In this document: piece by piece, positions 50,065 through 60,073 of the stretch | Layout of the letters: each line of letters opens with the position of its first letter | How positions within the stretch are numbered: the stretch's first letter is position 1 | Assembly (NCBI GenBank): GCA_030602245.1 | Contig: JAUWAC010000005.1 | Location: 1 to 64,000 of the forward strand | From: Marinobacterium sp. | GTDB lineage: Bacteria > Pseudomonadota > Gammaproteobacteria > Pseudomonadales > Balneatricaceae | DNA length: 64,000 nucleotides | Direction: 5' to 3' | Program-made: the position numbers and the translations under genes | The notes under the pieces: generated by a model | Databases searched by the model: none | Seen by the model: only the letters and a program-made list of their open reading frames with translations | Told to the model about the DNA's origin: nothing

Positions 50065-52665
50065 CTAACGCGACAGCCGCTTCAGTTCGTACAGCAGCTC
50101 CAGTGCCGCGCGCGGCGACAGCTCGTCCGGGTCGATCTCCGCCAGACGCTGCTCGGCCTCGGACGGCACCGGTGCGATGAACAGGTCGTTCTGTATCGGC
50201 CCCGCGCTCGGTTGCGGCTCACGATTGGGTGCCGGGCGCAGGTCGGCGGCACGGGTGTCCTGTTCCAGCTGGATCAGCTTCTGACGGGCGCTGGCGATTA
50301 CGTGGGGCGGTACGCCAGCCAGTTGGGCGACCTGCAGGCCGTAACTCTGGCTGGCCGGGCCCTGCTGTACCTCGTGCATAAAGACGATGTGATCGTTGTG
50401 TTCGACCGCGGTGAGGTGCACGTTGGCAACACCGGCGCACTGCTCCGGCAGGGTGGTCAGCTCGAAGTAGTGGGTCGCGAACAGCGTGAAGGCGCGGACC
50501 TCCCGGGCCAGATATTCGGCACAGGACCAGGCCAGTGACAGACCGTCGAAGGTGCTGGTACCGCGTCCGACTTCGTCCATCAGCACCAGGCTGCGATCGG
50601 TCGCGTTGTGCAGAATGTTGGCGGTTTCGGTCATCTCGACCATGAAGGTCGAGCGCCCGCCGGCGAGATCGTCGGACGAGCCCATGCGGGTAAAGATGCG
50701 ATCGACGATACCGATGGTCGCCGCGGCAGCCGGCACATAGCTGCCGATATGGGCCAGCAGCGTAATCAGCGCGGCCTGGCGCATATAGGTGGACTTGCCG
50801 CCCATGTTGGGGCCGGTAATGACCAGCATCCGCTGCTGCGGGTCAAGCTTCAGGCTGTTGGCCACGAACGGTGTGTCGAGGACCGCCTCGACGACCGGAT
50901 GACGCCCGTCGGTGATGTCGATGCAGGGCTCCTCGACCAGCGTGGGCGCGGTGTAATCCAGCGTTTCGGCGCGTTCGGCCAGATTCTGCAGCACGTCGAG
51001 TTCCGCCAGTGCGCCGGCGCAGTCCTGCAGTGGGGCCAGCTCGGCTGCCAGTGTCTCGAGCAGCGCATCGTAGAGCTGCTTCTCGCGTGCCAGCGCGCGT
51101 CCCTTGGCGCTCAGTGCCTTGTCTTCAAAGGTTTTCAGCTCCGGCGTGATATAGCGCTCGGCGTTTTTCAGCGTCTGCCGGCGCTGATACTCCGCCGGCA
51201 TGTCGATCGCCTGCGCTTTGCTGACCTCGATGTAGTAACCGTGCACGCGGTTGTAGCCGACTTTCAGTGTGCTGATTCCGGTGCGTTTGCGCTCACGGGC
51301 TTCGAGTTCGAGCAGGTAGTCGCCGGCGTTCTCACTGATCGAGCGCAGCTCGTCGAGTTCGTCATCATAGCCTTCGGCAATGACGCCGCCGTCGCGGATC
51401 AGCATCGGTGGTGATTCGATGATCGCCCGCTGCAGCAGGTCGGCAAGGGTCGGGAAGGTGCCGATCATGGCGGCCAGCTCGCGGATGCGCGGTGCATCGT
51501 CGGCGTTCAGTTGCTGCTGCAGCAGCGGCAGTTGTACCAGGGCGGACTTCAGGCGCTCAAGATCGCGCGGGCGCGCCGAGCGCAGCGCGACACGGGCGAG
51601 GATACGCTCCATGTCGCCGACCGGGCGCAGGGTCTCGCTGATGGCTTCAAAGCGGAACTGTTCGCGCAGCCAGCCGATGGCGCGCTGGCGTGCCAGCAGG
51701 GTGTCGCGGTCGCGCAGCGGCCGGTGCAGCCAGCGCCGCAACAGGCGTCCGCCCATCGCGGTGCGGGTCTTGTCCAGTACCGCCGCCAGCGTGTTGTCGC
51801 TGCCGCCGGACAGGTTCTGGTCCAGCTCCAGGTTACGACGCGTTGCGGCATCCAGCAGTACCGCCTCGGAGCGCTGCTCGATCTGGATGCGCCGGATATG
51901 CGGCAGCTGCGAACGTTGGGTGTCGCGGGCGTACTGCAGCAGGCAGCCGGCAGCCCCGATCGCCAGTGTCAGGTGGGCACAGCCGAACCCGCTCAGATCC
52001 TGAGTATTGAACTGCTGGCACAGCAGGCGCTCGGCAGTATCGCGCTCGAAGTGCCAGGGCGCCTGCGGGCGCAGGCCGCGACGTCCACCGAGCAGGTCGC
52101 CCAGCGATGAGTGTTCGGGGTAGAGCAGCTCGGCCGGGCGCAGGCGCTCGAGTTCCGCAAACATCGCCTCTTCCGACTCCACCTCGAGCAGACTGAAGCG
52201 GCCGGCGCTGATATCGACCAGCGCCATGCCGAAACGGCCGTTGTCACTGTCGATCGCAGTGAGCAGATTGTCGCGGGTTTCGTCGAGCAACGCCTCGTCG
52301 CTGAGCGTACCCGGGGTGACGATGCGCACGACCTGGCGCTCGACCGGCCCCTTGCTGGTCGCCGGATCACCGACCTGCTCGCAGATCACGACGGATTCGC
52401 CGGCGCGCACGATCTTGGCGATGTAGCCCTCGGCCGAATGGTAAGGGATCCCCGCCATCGGGATCGGCTCACCGGCCGACTTGCCGCGGGCGGTCAGCGA
52501 AATGTCGAGCAGGCGGGCGGCACGTTTGGCATCGTCGTAGAACAGCTCGTAAAAATCGCCCATCCTGTAGAACAGCAGCTGGTCCGGATGCTCGGCCTTG
52601 ATTTTCAGGTACTGCTGCATCATCGGCGTGTGGCGGCTGGTATCGGTCTGCGCTTTTGCTGTCAT
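50065..52665 (-). CDS. mutS: DNA mismatch repair protein MutS
   Basis: A mismatch-recognition ATPase of 866 residues from ATG 52665. The frame extends to 52743, but the extra 26 residues precede the region where family homology begins ([20 protein letters not shown]). The mismatch-reading Phe-X-Glu is in MGDFYELF. The ATPase has Walker [11 protein letters not shown], signature region [12 protein letters not shown] and Walker [15 protein letters not shown]. It is followed by fdxA. No strong ribosome-binding site precedes the chosen ATG. Confidence 0.96.
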   Translation of the reverse strand: MTAKAQTDTSRHTPMMQQYLKIKAEHPDQLLFYRMGDFYELFYDDAKRAARLLDISLTARGKSAGEPIPMAGIPYHSAEGYIAKIVRAGESVVICEQVGDPATSKGPVERQVVRIVTPGTLSDEALLDETRDNLLTAIDSDNGRFGMALVDISAGRFSLLEVESEEAMFAELERLRPAELLYPEHSSLGDLLGGRRGLRPQAPWHFERDTAERLLCQQFNTQDLSGFGCAHLTLAIGAAGCLLQYARDTQRSQLPHIRRIQIEQRSEAVLLDAATRRNLELDQNLSGGSDNTLAAVLDKTRTAMGGRLLRRWLHRPLRDRDTLLARQRAIGWLREQFRFEAISETLRPVGDMERILARVALRSARPRDLERLKSALVQLPLLQQQLNADDAPRIRELAAMIGTFPTLADLLQRAIIESPPMLIRDGGVIAEGYDDELDELRSISENAGDYLLELEARERKRTGISTLKVGYNRVHGYYIEVSKAQAIDMPAEYQRRQTLKNAERYITPELKTFEDKALSAKGRALAREKQLYDALLETLAAELAPLQDCAGALAELDVLQNLAERAETLDYTAPTLVEEPCIDITDGRHPVVEAVLDTPFVANSLKLDPQQRMLVITGPNMGGKSTYMRQAALITLLAHIGSYVPAAAATIGIVDRIFTRMGSSDDLAGGRSTFMVEMTETANILHNATDRSLVLMDEVGRGTSTFDGLSLAWSCAEYLAREVRAFTLFATHYFELTTLPEQCAGVANVHLTAVEHNDHIVFMHEVQQGPASQSYGLQVAQLAGVPPHVIASARQKLIQLEQDTRAADLRPAPNREPQPSAGPIQNDLFIAPVPSEAEQRLAEIDPDELSPRAALELLYELKRLSR

Positions 52666-52832
52666 GGTGTCGCTGTCGTCTGGCTGAGAGTTGCTTGCCG
52701 GGAGTCGAATCGGGAACATGAGGCGGTGCGCGGGGAATAACAAGATAAGGGCGCGATCCGCAACCTGTGTAATGGGGCGCTAGTCTACGCGATTACGCGG
52801 GCGCTGCGTAGTTGTGATCAACGGAGGTGGGG

Positions 52833-53309
52833 ATGAACGCATTGGCAGAAAAGGTGGGGCAGGCGCTTGGTGCACGCGGCCTGCGTGCAGCGACGGCGGA
52901 GTCCTGTACCGGGGGCTGGGTGGCGCAGGCGATCACGGCAGTGCCGGGCAGCTCACAGTGGTTTGTCGGTGGTTTTGTCAGTTACTCGAATGCTGCGAAA
53001 CAGCAGATGCTGGGGGTGAAGGCGCGGACGCTGGAGGCCCACGGTGCCGTCAGTGAACAGACGGTGACGGAGATGGCCGAGGGCGGGCTTGCGCGCACTG
53101 GCGCCGATATCTGCGTGGCGATCAGCGGGGTGGCGGGGCCGGACGGTGGCTCGAAAGAGAAGCCGGTGGGCACGGTCTGGCTGGCCTGGGCGGTGCGTAA
53201 CCGGCCCACGGTCAGCTGCTTGAGTTTTTTTCAAGGTGATCGCACTGCTGTGCGCGAGCAGGCGGTGGAGCAGGCGCTGGAGGGTATTCTGGCCTATCTG
53301 CCGCCGTGA
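52833..53309 (+). CDS. pncC: Nicotinamide-nucleotide amidohydrolase (CinA C-terminal type)
   Basis: A 158-residue stand-alone CinA C-terminal domain, which deamidates NMN to nicotinate mononucleotide in pyridine nucleotide salvage. Motifs are AATAESCTGGWVAQAIT, QWFVGGFVSYSNAAKQQ and CVAISGVAGPDGGSKEKPVG. GGAGG at 52823-52827 lies 5 bases before ATG 52833, which therefore wins over GTG 52827. Its place just upstream of recA is conserved in pseudomonads. It is divergent from mutS, with about 167 bases between the starts. Confidence 0.92.
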   Translation: MNALAEKVGQALGARGLRAATAESCTGGWVAQAITAVPGSSQWFVGGFVSYSNAAKQQMLGVKARTLEAHGAVSEQTVTEMAEGGLARTGADICVAISGVAGPDGGSKEKPVGTVWLAWAVRNRPTVSCLSFFQGDRTAVREQAVEQALEGILAYLPP

Positions 53310-53368
53310 GCCGAGGCTGTCTTTACGTGCGTGAAATGAGGTTGCAAATTGACCGCGTTCTGGAATAA

Positions 53369-53388
53369 TACTGTTCAAGCATACAGTA
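53369..53388 (+). promoter_or_regulatory. LexA (SOS) box upstream of recA
   Basis: TACTGT-N8-ACAGTA with N8 TCAAGCAT, a full match to the gammaproteobacterial CTGT-N8-ACAG operator, 60 bases before the recA start. TTGCAA (53342) or TTGACC (53349) could serve as the -35 of a promoter overlapping the box. recA should be repressed by LexA and induced by DNA damage. Confidence 0.9.
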
Positions 53389-53448
53389 TTTGTGTCCGGT
53401 CCGGCGTCGCGGCGCCCCGGCAGGTCGAATCCAGCGAAAGGTTGAGAG

Positions 53449-54498
53449 ATGGACGATAACAGAAAGAAAGCGCTCGATGCGGCGCTGTCGCAGATTGAAC
53501 GTCAGTTCGGTAAAGGTGCAGTCATGCGCATGGGGGATCAGCCCCGTGAAGCGATTCCGGCGGTGTCCACCGGTTCTCTCGGCCTGGATATTGCGCTGGG
53601 TATCGGTGGCCTGCCCTACGGTCGAGTGGTCGAGATCTATGGCCCTGAATCATCCGGTAAGACCACGCTGACGCTGCAGGTGATCGCCGAGGCGCAGAAA
53701 CAGGGCAAGACCTGTGCCTTCGTTGATGCCGAACACGCGCTGGATCCGGTCTATGCCGAAAAGCTTGGCGTCGATGTGGATTCGCTGCTGGTGTCGCAGC
53801 CGGATACCGGTGAGCAGGCGCTCGAGATCACCGACATGCTGACCCGCTCCGGTGCGGTCGATGTCATCATCGTCGACTCCGTGGCCGCGCTGGTGCCGAA
53901 GGCCGAGATCGAAGGTGAAATGGGCGACTCTCACGTTGGTCTGCAGGCGCGCCTGATGTCGCAGGCGTTGCGCAAGCTGACCGGCAGTGTCAAGCAGTCC
54001 AACTGTCTGCTGGTGTTCATCAACCAGATTCGTATGAAGATCGGGGTCATGTTCGGCAACCCCGAGACGACCACCGGTGGTAACGCGCTCAAATTCTACG
54101 CCTCCGTGCGTCTCGACATCCGCCGCACCGGTGCGGTCAAGCAGGGTGACGAGGTGATCGGCAACGAAACCCGCGTCAAGGTGGTCAAGAACAAGGTATC
54201 ACCGCCGTTCCGTCAGGCCGAGTTCCAAATCCTGTACGGTGCCGGTATCTACCACATGGGTGAAGTGATCGATCTGGGCGTGCAGCAGAAACTGATCGAC
54301 AAATCCGGCGCCTGGTACGCCTACAAGGGCGACAAGATCGGCCAGGGTAAGGCGAATGCCGCCAAGTATCTCGAGGAGCATCCCGAGATCGCCGAAGAGA
54401 TCGAAGCGCAAATCCGCGCCGAACTGCTCAACGTGCCCAAGCCGAAGGCACCCGAGCAGGGCGAAAAGCCGGAGAAAAATGCCGAGCTGGAGTTCTGA
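53449..54498 (+). CDS. recA: Recombinase RecA
   Basis: A 349-residue recombinase and co-protease for LexA. Walker A is [10 protein letters not shown] near residue 66, Walker [22 protein letters not shown]1/L2 loops are [20 protein letters not shown] and [20 protein letters not shown], and an acidic C-terminal tail ends [24 protein letters not shown] precedes the ATG. It is controlled by the LexA box upstream and followed by a terminator, then recX. Confidence 0.98.
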   Translation: MDDNRKKALDAALSQIERQFGKGAVMRMGDQPREAIPAVSTGSLGLDIALGIGGLPYGRVVEIYGPESSGKTTLTLQVIAEAQKQGKTCAFVDAEHALDPVYAEKLGVDVDSLLVSQPDTGEQALEITDMLTRSGAVDVIIVDSVAALVPKAEIEGEMGDSHVGLQARLMSQALRKLTGSVKQSNCLLVFINQIRMKIGVMFGNPETTTGGNALKFYASVRLDIRRTGAVKQGDEVIGNETRVKVVKNKVSPPFRQAEFQILYGAGIYHMGEVIDLGVQQKLIDKSGAWYAYKGDKIGQGKANAAKYLEEHPEIAEEIEAQIRAELLNVPKPKAPEQGEKPEKNAELEF

Positions 54499-54523
54499 CG
54501 CACGTCGACTCAGGATGGATACC

Positions 54524-54547
54524 GAAAAGGCCCTCAGGGGCCTTTTC
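54524..54547 (+). terminator. Terminator/attenuator between recA and recX
   Basis: AAAAGGCCC (54525-54533) pairs with GGGCCTTTT (54538-54546) around a TCAG loop. It lies 26 bases after recA and 19 bases before the recX start, so recX is probably made by read-through, keeping RecX well below RecA. Confidence 0.88.
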
Positions 54548-54565
54548 TCGTTTGCGGGAGGCAGG

Positions 54566-55054
54566 ATGTTTGGGCGTCGAGGATCGGGCAAGGCCAGTTG
54601 TGCGCTGGAAAGCGAAAGCGCCGTCATGGAGGCGATGATTCAGCTGCTGGCACGGCGTGAGTACAGTCAGCATGAGCTGCGCCAGCGGGTCGCGCCGCGT
54701 GTGGCAGATGAGGTCATGCTGGAGACTGTGCTGGCGCGGCTGCAGCAGCAGGGCTACCAGAGCGATCGCCGTTGCGCAGGTATGCTGGCGCGCCAACGTG
54801 CCGGGCAGGGATATGGAGAGCGCCGCATTCGGCATGACCTGCGTGAGCGCGGTATTGAAAACACCCTGATTGACGAGGCGCTGGCTGAGCTGGATGTGGA
54901 CTGGTTCGATCTGGCCCGGCAGCAGGCGGTACGACGCTATGGCGATGGCCCCCCTGCCGATGCGCGGGAACGTGCCCGACGGATGCGCCATCTGCTCGGT
55001 CGCGGGTTTGGCTATGATGAAGTGAACCACGCCCTGTCGGCGCCTGACGACTGA
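54566..55054 (+). CDS. recX: Regulatory protein RecX
   Basis: A 162-residue inhibitor of RecA filament growth, with tandem three-helix repeats: [40 protein letters not shown], then [14 protein letters not shown] and [19 protein letters not shown] 54566 follows GGGAGG by 4 bases. An earlier in-frame ATG at 54514 would place the recA terminator hairpin inside the gene and is disfavoured. Confidence 0.92.
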   Translation: MFGRRGSGKASCALESESAVMEAMIQLLARREYSQHELRQRVAPRVADEVMLETVLARLQQQGYQSDRRCAGMLARQRAGQGYGERRIRHDLRERGIENTLIDEALAELDVDWFDLARQQAVRRYGDGPPADARERARRMRHLLGRGFGYDEVNHALSAPDD

Positions 55055-55108
55055 GCGCTGAAACGGCCGCGAAGTGCCCGTTTTGCGCGCGTTTGGCGCC
55101 TAAAAATG

Positions 55109-55138
55109 TTCGAACAAAATTTACACACGTTATATACT
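55109..55138 (+). promoter_or_regulatory. Candidate promoter for alaS
   Basis: TATACT at 55133-55138 with TTCGAA at 55109-55114, spacer 18, in a locally AT-rich stretch of the 230-base recX/alaS gap. A leader of about 140 bases would precede alaS; I see no recognisable riboswitch or T-box in it. Confidence 0.4.
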
Positions 55139-55284
55139 GTCCCGCCATTTTTTACGGCCGGCGTACGCGTGCGTGGGCGGCGGTCGCTGCGGGCATCGCT
55201 CGATGTCGGCGGCAAGCGTTTGAAAGCAGGGCCAGGCAGACCGGATCTGCGGTAACAGCAACACGAGGACAACGGTTTATTCAG

Positions 55285-57888
55285 ATGAAATACATGACGA
55301 GTGCCGAAATTCGCCAGGCTTTTCTGGACTATTTCAAATCCCAGGGGCACGAGATTGTCCCCTCCAGTCCGCTCGTGCCCGGTAACGATGCGACCCTGCT
55401 GTTTACCAACGCCGGTATGGTGCAGTTCAAGGATGTGTTCCTCGGCACCGACAAGCGTAGCTACAGCCGTGCCACGACCGCTCAGCGCTGCGTGCGTGCC
55501 GGCGGCAAGCATAACGACCTGGAGAACGTCGGCTATACCGCGCGTCATCACACGTTCTTCGAGATGCTGGGTAACTTCAGCTTCGGCGACTATTTCAAGC
55601 GCGACGCGATCCGCTTTGCCTGGACCTTTCTGACCGAAGTGCTGGGCCTGCCGCAGGAGAAACTCTGGGTCACCGTTCATCACAGCGATGATGAAGCGGA
55701 AAAGATCTGGAAAGAGGAGATCGGGGTTGATCCGCAGCGCTTCTCGAAGCTGGACGAGGACAACTTCTGGGCGATGGGCGATACCGGCCCCTGCGGCCCC
55801 TGTTCCGAGATTTTCTTTGACCACGGCCCCGATGTGGCGGGCGGTCCTCCGGGCAGCCCGGACGAAGATGGTGATCGCTATATCGAGATCTGGAATATCG
55901 TCTTCATGCAGTACAACCGCTCTGCCGATGGCAAGATGACGCCGCTGGAAGCGCCGTCCATCGATACCGGCATGGGCCTTGAGCGTATAGCGGCCGTGAT
56001 GCAGAACGTGCACAGCAACTACGAGATCGACCTGTTCCAGAACCTGCTCAAGGCGACCGCCGAGGTCGTCGGTACCACCGATCTCACCGCCAAGTCGCTG
56101 CGCGTCATCGCTGATCACATCCGCTCCTGTGCATTCCTGATCGTCGATGGCGTACTGCCCTCCAACGAGGGGCGCGGCTACGTGCTGCGCCGTATCCTGC
56201 GCCGCGCGATTCGCCACGGTAACAAGCTGGGTGCCAAAGAGCCGTTTTTCCACAAGCTGGTTGCACCGCTGTTGCGCGAAATGGGCACGGCCTATCCGGA
56301 ACTGGCTGAACAGCAGGCTCAGGTCGAGCGCGTGCTGCTGAAAGAAGAGCAGCAGTTTGCCCGTACCCTTGATAACGGCATGGCACTGCTCGAGCAGGCG
56401 ATCGCCGATCTCGACGGCAAGGTGCTGTCCGGCGAGACCGTGTTCAAGCTCTACGACACCTACGGTTTCCCTGTCGACCTGACGGCGGACGTGGCGCGTG
56501 AACATGAGCTCAGCCTCGATATGGACGGCTTCGAGCAGGAGATGGAAAAGCAGCGTGAGCGTGCGCGTGCTTCCGGCCAGTTCGCGGTTGATTACAACGA
56601 TCGCATCAAGGTCGATGGTGAAACCCGATTCACCGGCTACGACGCATTTGAAGACCACGCCGAGGTTGTGGCGCTGTTCCGCGACGGCGAACCGGTACAG
56701 CAGCTGGCAGCAGGCGACAGCGGTGTTGTGGTGCTGGAGCGTACGGCCTTCTACGCCGAATCCGGTGGTCAGGTCGGCGATAGCGGCGTGATCCGCTGGG
56801 ATCGCGGCCAGTTCGGTGTCAGCGACTGTAAGAAAGAGGGGCGTGTTCACCTGCACCACGGCCAGGTTGACGAGGGCGTGCTGAAGGTTGGCGATCAGGT
56901 TACGACCGAAGTGGACGTAGATCGGCGCCGGGCGACCGCGCTGAACCACTCTGCCACCCACCTGCTGCACGCGGCGCTGCGAGAGGTGCTCGGCAGCCAT
57001 GTACAGCAGAAAGGCTCGCTGGTGGATGCCGATCGTCTGCGCTTCGATTTCTCGCACTTTGAAGCGGTCACTGATGCGCAGCTCAAGCAGATCGAAGATA
57101 TCGTCAACGCCCAGATTCGCGCCAACAGCCCGGTCGAAACCGAGATCATGCCGATCGACGAAGCCAAGGCGAAGGGGGCGGCGGCGCTGTTCGGCGAGAA
57201 GTACGACGAGGTGGTGCGCGTACTGACCATGGGGCATGGCTTCTCGATCGAACTTTGCGGCGGTACGCACGTCACTCGTACCGGTGACATCGGTCTGATG
57301 AAAATCGTATCCGAGAGCGGTATCGCGTCCGGTGTGCGCCGTATTGAGGCGGTGACCGGGCAGGCGGCGCTGCGCTGGTTCCGCGACAGTGAAGCGGTGA
57401 TCGGTGATCTTGCGGCCATGGTCAAGGGCACGCGTGACTCGGTCGTGGACAAGGTGCGTCAGCTCAATGAGCGCAGCCGTCAGCTCGAGAAAGAGATCGA
57501 GCGTCTGACTGCGAAGCTCGCGTCGGCGCGCAGCGATGATCTGCTCAATCAGGTCGTCGAGGTCAACGGCATCAAGGTGCTGGCCGCGCAGCTGGAAGGG
57601 GTGGAAGCCAAGTCTCTGCGCGATTCCATCGACCAGCTCAAGAACAAGCTCGGCAGCGGTGTGGTGATCCTGATGACGGCGCAGGGCGACAAGGTCAGCG
57701 TTGCGGCCGGGGTCACCAAGGATCTCACCGACCGCATCAAGGCGGGTGATCTGGTACGTGAGCTGGCAGCCCAGCTCGGGGGCAAGGGTGGCGGTCGTCC
57801 GGATATGGCTCAGGGCGGCGGCAGCGATGTGCAGGCAATGCCGGCCGCGCTGAAGTCGGTACCTGATCTGGTGGCGCAGGCGCTCTAA
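55285..57888 (+). CDS. alaS: Alanyl-tRNA synthetase
   Basis: An 867-residue class II synthetase. The aminoacylation domain has [20 protein letters not shown] and [15 protein letters not shown]. The editing domain carries the zinc ligands [12 protein letters not shown] and [12 protein letters not shown] coiled coil precedes the C-Ala domain ([15 protein letters not shown]). ATG 55285 and ATG 55294 are both possible starts; the difference is three residues. The long open frame upstream to 55093 is non-family. It is followed by lysC. Confidence 0.97.
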   Translation: MKYMTSAEIRQAFLDYFKSQGHEIVPSSPLVPGNDATLLFTNAGMVQFKDVFLGTDKRSYSRATTAQRCVRAGGKHNDLENVGYTARHHTFFEMLGNFSFGDYFKRDAIRFAWTFLTEVLGLPQEKLWVTVHHSDDEAEKIWKEEIGVDPQRFSKLDEDNFWAMGDTGPCGPCSEIFFDHGPDVAGGPPGSPDEDGDRYIEIWNIVFMQYNRSADGKMTPLEAPSIDTGMGLERIAAVMQNVHSNYEIDLFQNLLKATAEVVGTTDLTAKSLRVIADHIRSCAFLIVDGVLPSNEGRGYVLRRILRRAIRHGNKLGAKEPFFHKLVAPLLREMGTAYPELAEQQAQVERVLLKEEQQFARTLDNGMALLEQAIADLDGKVLSGETVFKLYDTYGFPVDLTADVAREHELSLDMDGFEQEMEKQRERARASGQFAVDYNDRIKVDGETRFTGYDAFEDHAEVVALFRDGEPVQQLAAGDSGVVVLERTAFYAESGGQVGDSGVIRWDRGQFGVSDCKKEGRVHLHHGQVDEGVLKVGDQVTTEVDVDRRRATALNHSATHLLHAALREVLGSHVQQKGSLVDADRLRFDFSHFEAVTDAQLKQIEDIVNAQIRANSPVETEIMPIDEAKAKGAAALFGEKYDEVVRVLTMGHGFSIELCGGTHVTRTGDIGLMKIVSESGIASGVRRIEAVTGQAALRWFRDSEAVIGDLAAMVKGTRDSVVDKVRQLNERSRQLEKEIERLTAKLASARSDDLLNQVVEVNGIKVLAAQLEGVEAKSLRDSIDQLKNKLGSGVVILMTAQGDKVSVAAGVTKDLTDRIKAGDLVRELAAQLGGKGGGRPDMAQGGGSDVQAMPAALKSVPDLVAQAL

Positions 57889-57930
57889 CAGTTTTCAGCG
57901 GCGCAGTGCCGCGGTTAAGGAACAACGAAA

Positions 57931-59166
57931 ATGGCGTTATACGTTCAGAAGTATGGGGGCACCTCGGTTGGCTCGGTTGAGCGTATCGAGGCGGTGGCGG
58001 AGAAGGTCAAGAGCTTTCGCGACCGTGGCGACGATATCGTCGTCGTCGTGTCGGCCATGAGCGGGGAGACCAACCGCCTGATCGGTCTGGCACATGCGAT
58101 TCAGGAACAGCCGGATCGGCGTGAGATGGATGTTCTGGTGTCCACCGGTGAGCAGGTCACCATCGCGCTGCTGGCGATGGCATTGAAAAAGCGCGGTGTT
58201 GATGCGCGCTCGTACACCGGCGGTCAGGTACGTATTCTGACCGACAGTGCCCATACCAAGGCCCGCATTCAGGATATCGAAACCAGCGCCATGCGCGCAG
58301 ATCTGGAAGCGGGGCGCGTGGTCATCGTGGCCGGTTTCCAGGGCGTCGACGAGCGCGGCAACATCACGACGCTGGGGCGTGGCGGCTCCGATACCACCGG
58401 CGTGGCACTGGCGGCGGCACTGAAAGCCGACGAATGTCAGATCTACACCGATGTGGATGGCGTATACACAACGGATCCGCGTGTCGTGGCCGGTGCTCAG
58501 CGCCTGGATCGAATCACGTTTGAAGAGATGCTCGAAATGGCGAGTCTGGGCTCCAAGGTGCTGCAGATTCGTTCGGTGGAGTTCGCCGGCAAGTACAAAG
58601 TGCCGCTGCGTGTGCTGTCCAGCTTTCAGGATGGCCCCGGTACCCTGATCACGATAGAGGATGAAGAAACTGTGGAAAAGCCCGTTATCTCCGGCATAGC
58701 GTTCAACCGCGATGAAGCCAAACTGACGGTCGTGGGCGTGCCCGATATTCCGGGCGTGGCATCGCGGATTCTGGGGCCGATCAGTCGCGAGAACATCGAA
58801 GTCGACATGATCGTGCAGAATGTGGGCGCCGATCAGACCACCGACTTTACGTTTACCGTGCACCGTAACGATTACGATCGTGCCCGCGCGATTCTGGAAA
58901 AGGTCGTCGCTGAACTGGGCGCCCGTGAGTGCAGTGGTGACAGCAAGATTGCCAAGGTCTCCATCGTCGGTGTGGGCATGCGCTCTCACGCCGGTGTGGC
59001 AAGCAAGATGTTCGATGCGCTGGCCGCAGAGAACATCAATATCCAGATGATCTCCACTTCCGAGATCAAGGTTTCCGTGGTGATTGCGGAGAAGTACATG
59101 GAACTTGCGGTGCGCGCACTGCACGCCGCATTCAATCTCGACAAGGCCGACACCGTCTGCGAATAA
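57931..59166 (+). CDS. lysC: Aspartate kinase
   Basis: A 411-residue monofunctional aspartokinase, first step of the lysine, threonine and methionine pathway. The kinase domain starts ALYVQKYGGTSVGSVERIEA with FQGVDERGNITTLGRGGSDT. Two C-terminal ACT domains (from about residue 265: VVGVPDIPGVASRILGPIS and SIVGVGMRSHAGVASKMFDA) confer feedback control. Position between alaS and csrA matches pseudomonads. It is followed by a perfect stem-loop. Confidence 0.96.
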   Translation: MALYVQKYGGTSVGSVERIEAVAEKVKSFRDRGDDIVVVVSAMSGETNRLIGLAHAIQEQPDRREMDVLVSTGEQVTIALLAMALKKRGVDARSYTGGQVRILTDSAHTKARIQDIETSAMRADLEAGRVVIVAGFQGVDERGNITTLGRGGSDTTGVALAAALKADECQIYTDVDGVYTTDPRVVAGAQRLDRITFEEMLEMASLGSKVLQIRSVEFAGKYKVPLRVLSSFQDGPGTLITIEDEETVEKPVISGIAFNRDEAKLTVVGVPDIPGVASRILGPISRENIEVDMIVQNVGADQTTDFTFTVHRNDYDRARAILEKVVAELGARECSGDSKIAKVSIVGVGMRSHAGVASKMFDALAAENINIQMISTSEIKVSVVIAEKYMELAVRALHAAFNLDKADTVCE

Positions 59167-59173
59167 CGCAGTG

Positions 59174-59203
59174 CCGGCCTTTGGGCTATAGTGCAAAGGC
59201 CGG
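59174..59203 (+). terminator. Perfect 10-bp stem-loop after lysC
   Basis: CCGGCCTTTG (59174-59183) pairs perfectly with CAAAGGCCGG (59194-59203), loop 10 bases, 7 bases after the lysC stop. No T-run follows, so termination strength is uncertain. Confidence 0.55.
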
Positions 59204-59217
59204 ACCTGTGGTGCCGT

Positions 59218-59325
59218 GGATGGCTGTGGCAGAGCCTGCAGTGTCCACGGACGCCAGGATCGAGTGTCGATAGGATGTAGCAAAGAGGTCAGCACCCCTC
59301 GAAGGACGTAATAAGGAGATCCAAT
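59218..59325 (+). promoter_or_regulatory. csrA leader with six GGA motifs
   Basis: GGA triplets occur at 59218, 59249, 59257, 59273, 59304 and 59315, the last inside the AAGGAG ribosome-binding site. CsrA/RsmA binds GGA motifs and is known to repress its own translation in relatives. The density and the overlap with the ribosome-binding site suggest autoregulation here. No clear -35/-10 pair was seen. Confidence 0.5.
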
Positions 59326-59514
59326 ATGCTGATTCTTACCCGCCGTGTAGGCGAAACTCTGATGGTCGGTGACGATGTCACCGTGACAGTGCTGGGTGTG
59401 AAAGGTAATCAGGTCCGCATCGGCGTGAATGCCCCGAAGGATGTTTCTGTCCATCGTGAAGAGATCTATCAGCGTATTCAGCGTGAAAAGAGCGGCCAGG
59501 AGAGCGAAGACTGA
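59326..59514 (+). CDS. csrA: Carbon storage regulator CsrA/RsmA
   Basis: A 62-residue dimeric RNA-binding protein starting [20 protein letters not shown], with [20 protein letters not shown] completing the conserved core. It regulates translation and stability of many mRNAs (central carbon flow, motility, biofilm). AAGGAG lies 8 bases before the ATG. The lysC-csrA-tRNA-Ser order is that of pseudomonads and relatives. Confidence 0.97.
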   Translation: MLILTRRVGETLMVGDDVTVTVLGVKGNQVRIGVNAPKDVSVHREEIYQRIQREKSGQESED

Positions 59515-59577
59515 GCGGGAGGCGAAGCGATCCATCCCGTGTGAGGCATCTGACGGTGGTGGTTCGGTTCGCATTTC

Positions 59578-59641
59578 CGGATTTTTCGAATTAGTGCTTT
59601 TATTTTGAAAATCAGTCTTGTAGTATACGCGCCGTTGTCGA
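59578..59641 (+). promoter_or_regulatory. AT-rich promoter region of the tRNA-Ser/tRNA-Arg cluster
   Basis: A sharply AT-rich stretch in a GC-rich background ends with TAGTATAC (59621-59628) followed by a GCGCCG discriminator, typical of stringently controlled stable-RNA promoters. The exact -35 is not clear (TTTTAT and TTGAAA are candidates). Confidence 0.45.
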
Positions 59642-59730
59642 GGTGAGATGGCCGAGTGGCTGAAGGCGCACCCCTGCTAAGGGTGTATACCTCCTGGGTA
59701 TCGAGGGTTCGAATCCCTCTCTCACCGCCA
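59642..59730 (+). tRNA. tRNA-Ser (anticodon GCU)
   Basis: An 89-base class II tRNA. Acceptor GGTGAGA pairs with TCTCACC before discriminator G and encoded CCA. Anticodon stem CACCC/GGGTG encloses loop CTGCTAA with GCT at 59676-59678. A long variable arm (TATACCTCCTGGGTATC region) and TTCGAATCC T-loop follow. It reads AGC and AGU codons. Confidence 0.97.
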
Positions 59731-59734
59731 TTTA

Positions 59735-59811
59735 GCGCCCGTAGCTCAGCTGGATAGAGTACCTGGCTACGAACCAGGCGGTCAGAGGTTCGAATCCTCT
59801 CGGGCGCGCCA
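59735..59811 (+). tRNA. tRNA-Arg (anticodon ACG), copy 1
   Basis: A 77-base tRNA. Acceptor GCGCCCG pairs with CGGGCGC, then G and CCA. Anticodon stem CCTGG/CCAGG encloses loop CTACGAA with ACG at 59769-59771. A34 should be deaminated to inosine, so it reads CGU, CGC and CGA. It lies 4 bases after tRNA-Ser. Confidence 0.97.
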
Positions 59812-59842
59812 ACGACGACAACAGCGGTAAAATCGTAAGTGT

Positions 59843-59919
59843 GCGCCCGTAGCTCAGCTGGATAGAGTACCTGGCTACGAACCAGGCGGTCAGAGGTTCG
59901 AATCCTCTCGGGCGCGCCA
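59843..59919 (+). tRNA. tRNA-Arg (anticodon ACG), copy 2
   Basis: Identical over 77 bases to copy 1, with ACG at 59877-59879. A 31-base unrelated spacer separates it from copy 1. Confidence 0.97.
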
Positions 59920-59946
59920 CCCTCTGATTTTTCCGTTTCAGGTCAC

Positions 59947-60023
59947 GCGCCCGTAGCTCAGCTGGATAGAGTACCTGGCTACGAACCAGGCGGTCAGAGG
60001 TTCGAATCCTCTCGGGCGCGCCA
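59947..60023 (+). tRNA. tRNA-Arg (anticodon ACG), copy 3
   Basis: Identical over 77 bases to copies 1 and 2, with ACG at 59981-59983. It is 27 bases after copy 2 and 50 bases before thiI, a tRNA-modification gene. Confidence 0.97.
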
Positions 60024-60073
60024 CTGAATCTCCCGTCAAACGGGCGCTTGCCCCTCTCGATCCCAGACCGATC

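Noticed and set aside
55093-55284. N-terminal extension of alaS
   Set aside because: The extra residues are arginine-rich non-family sequence crossing the putative promoter; homology starts at the ATG at 55285.
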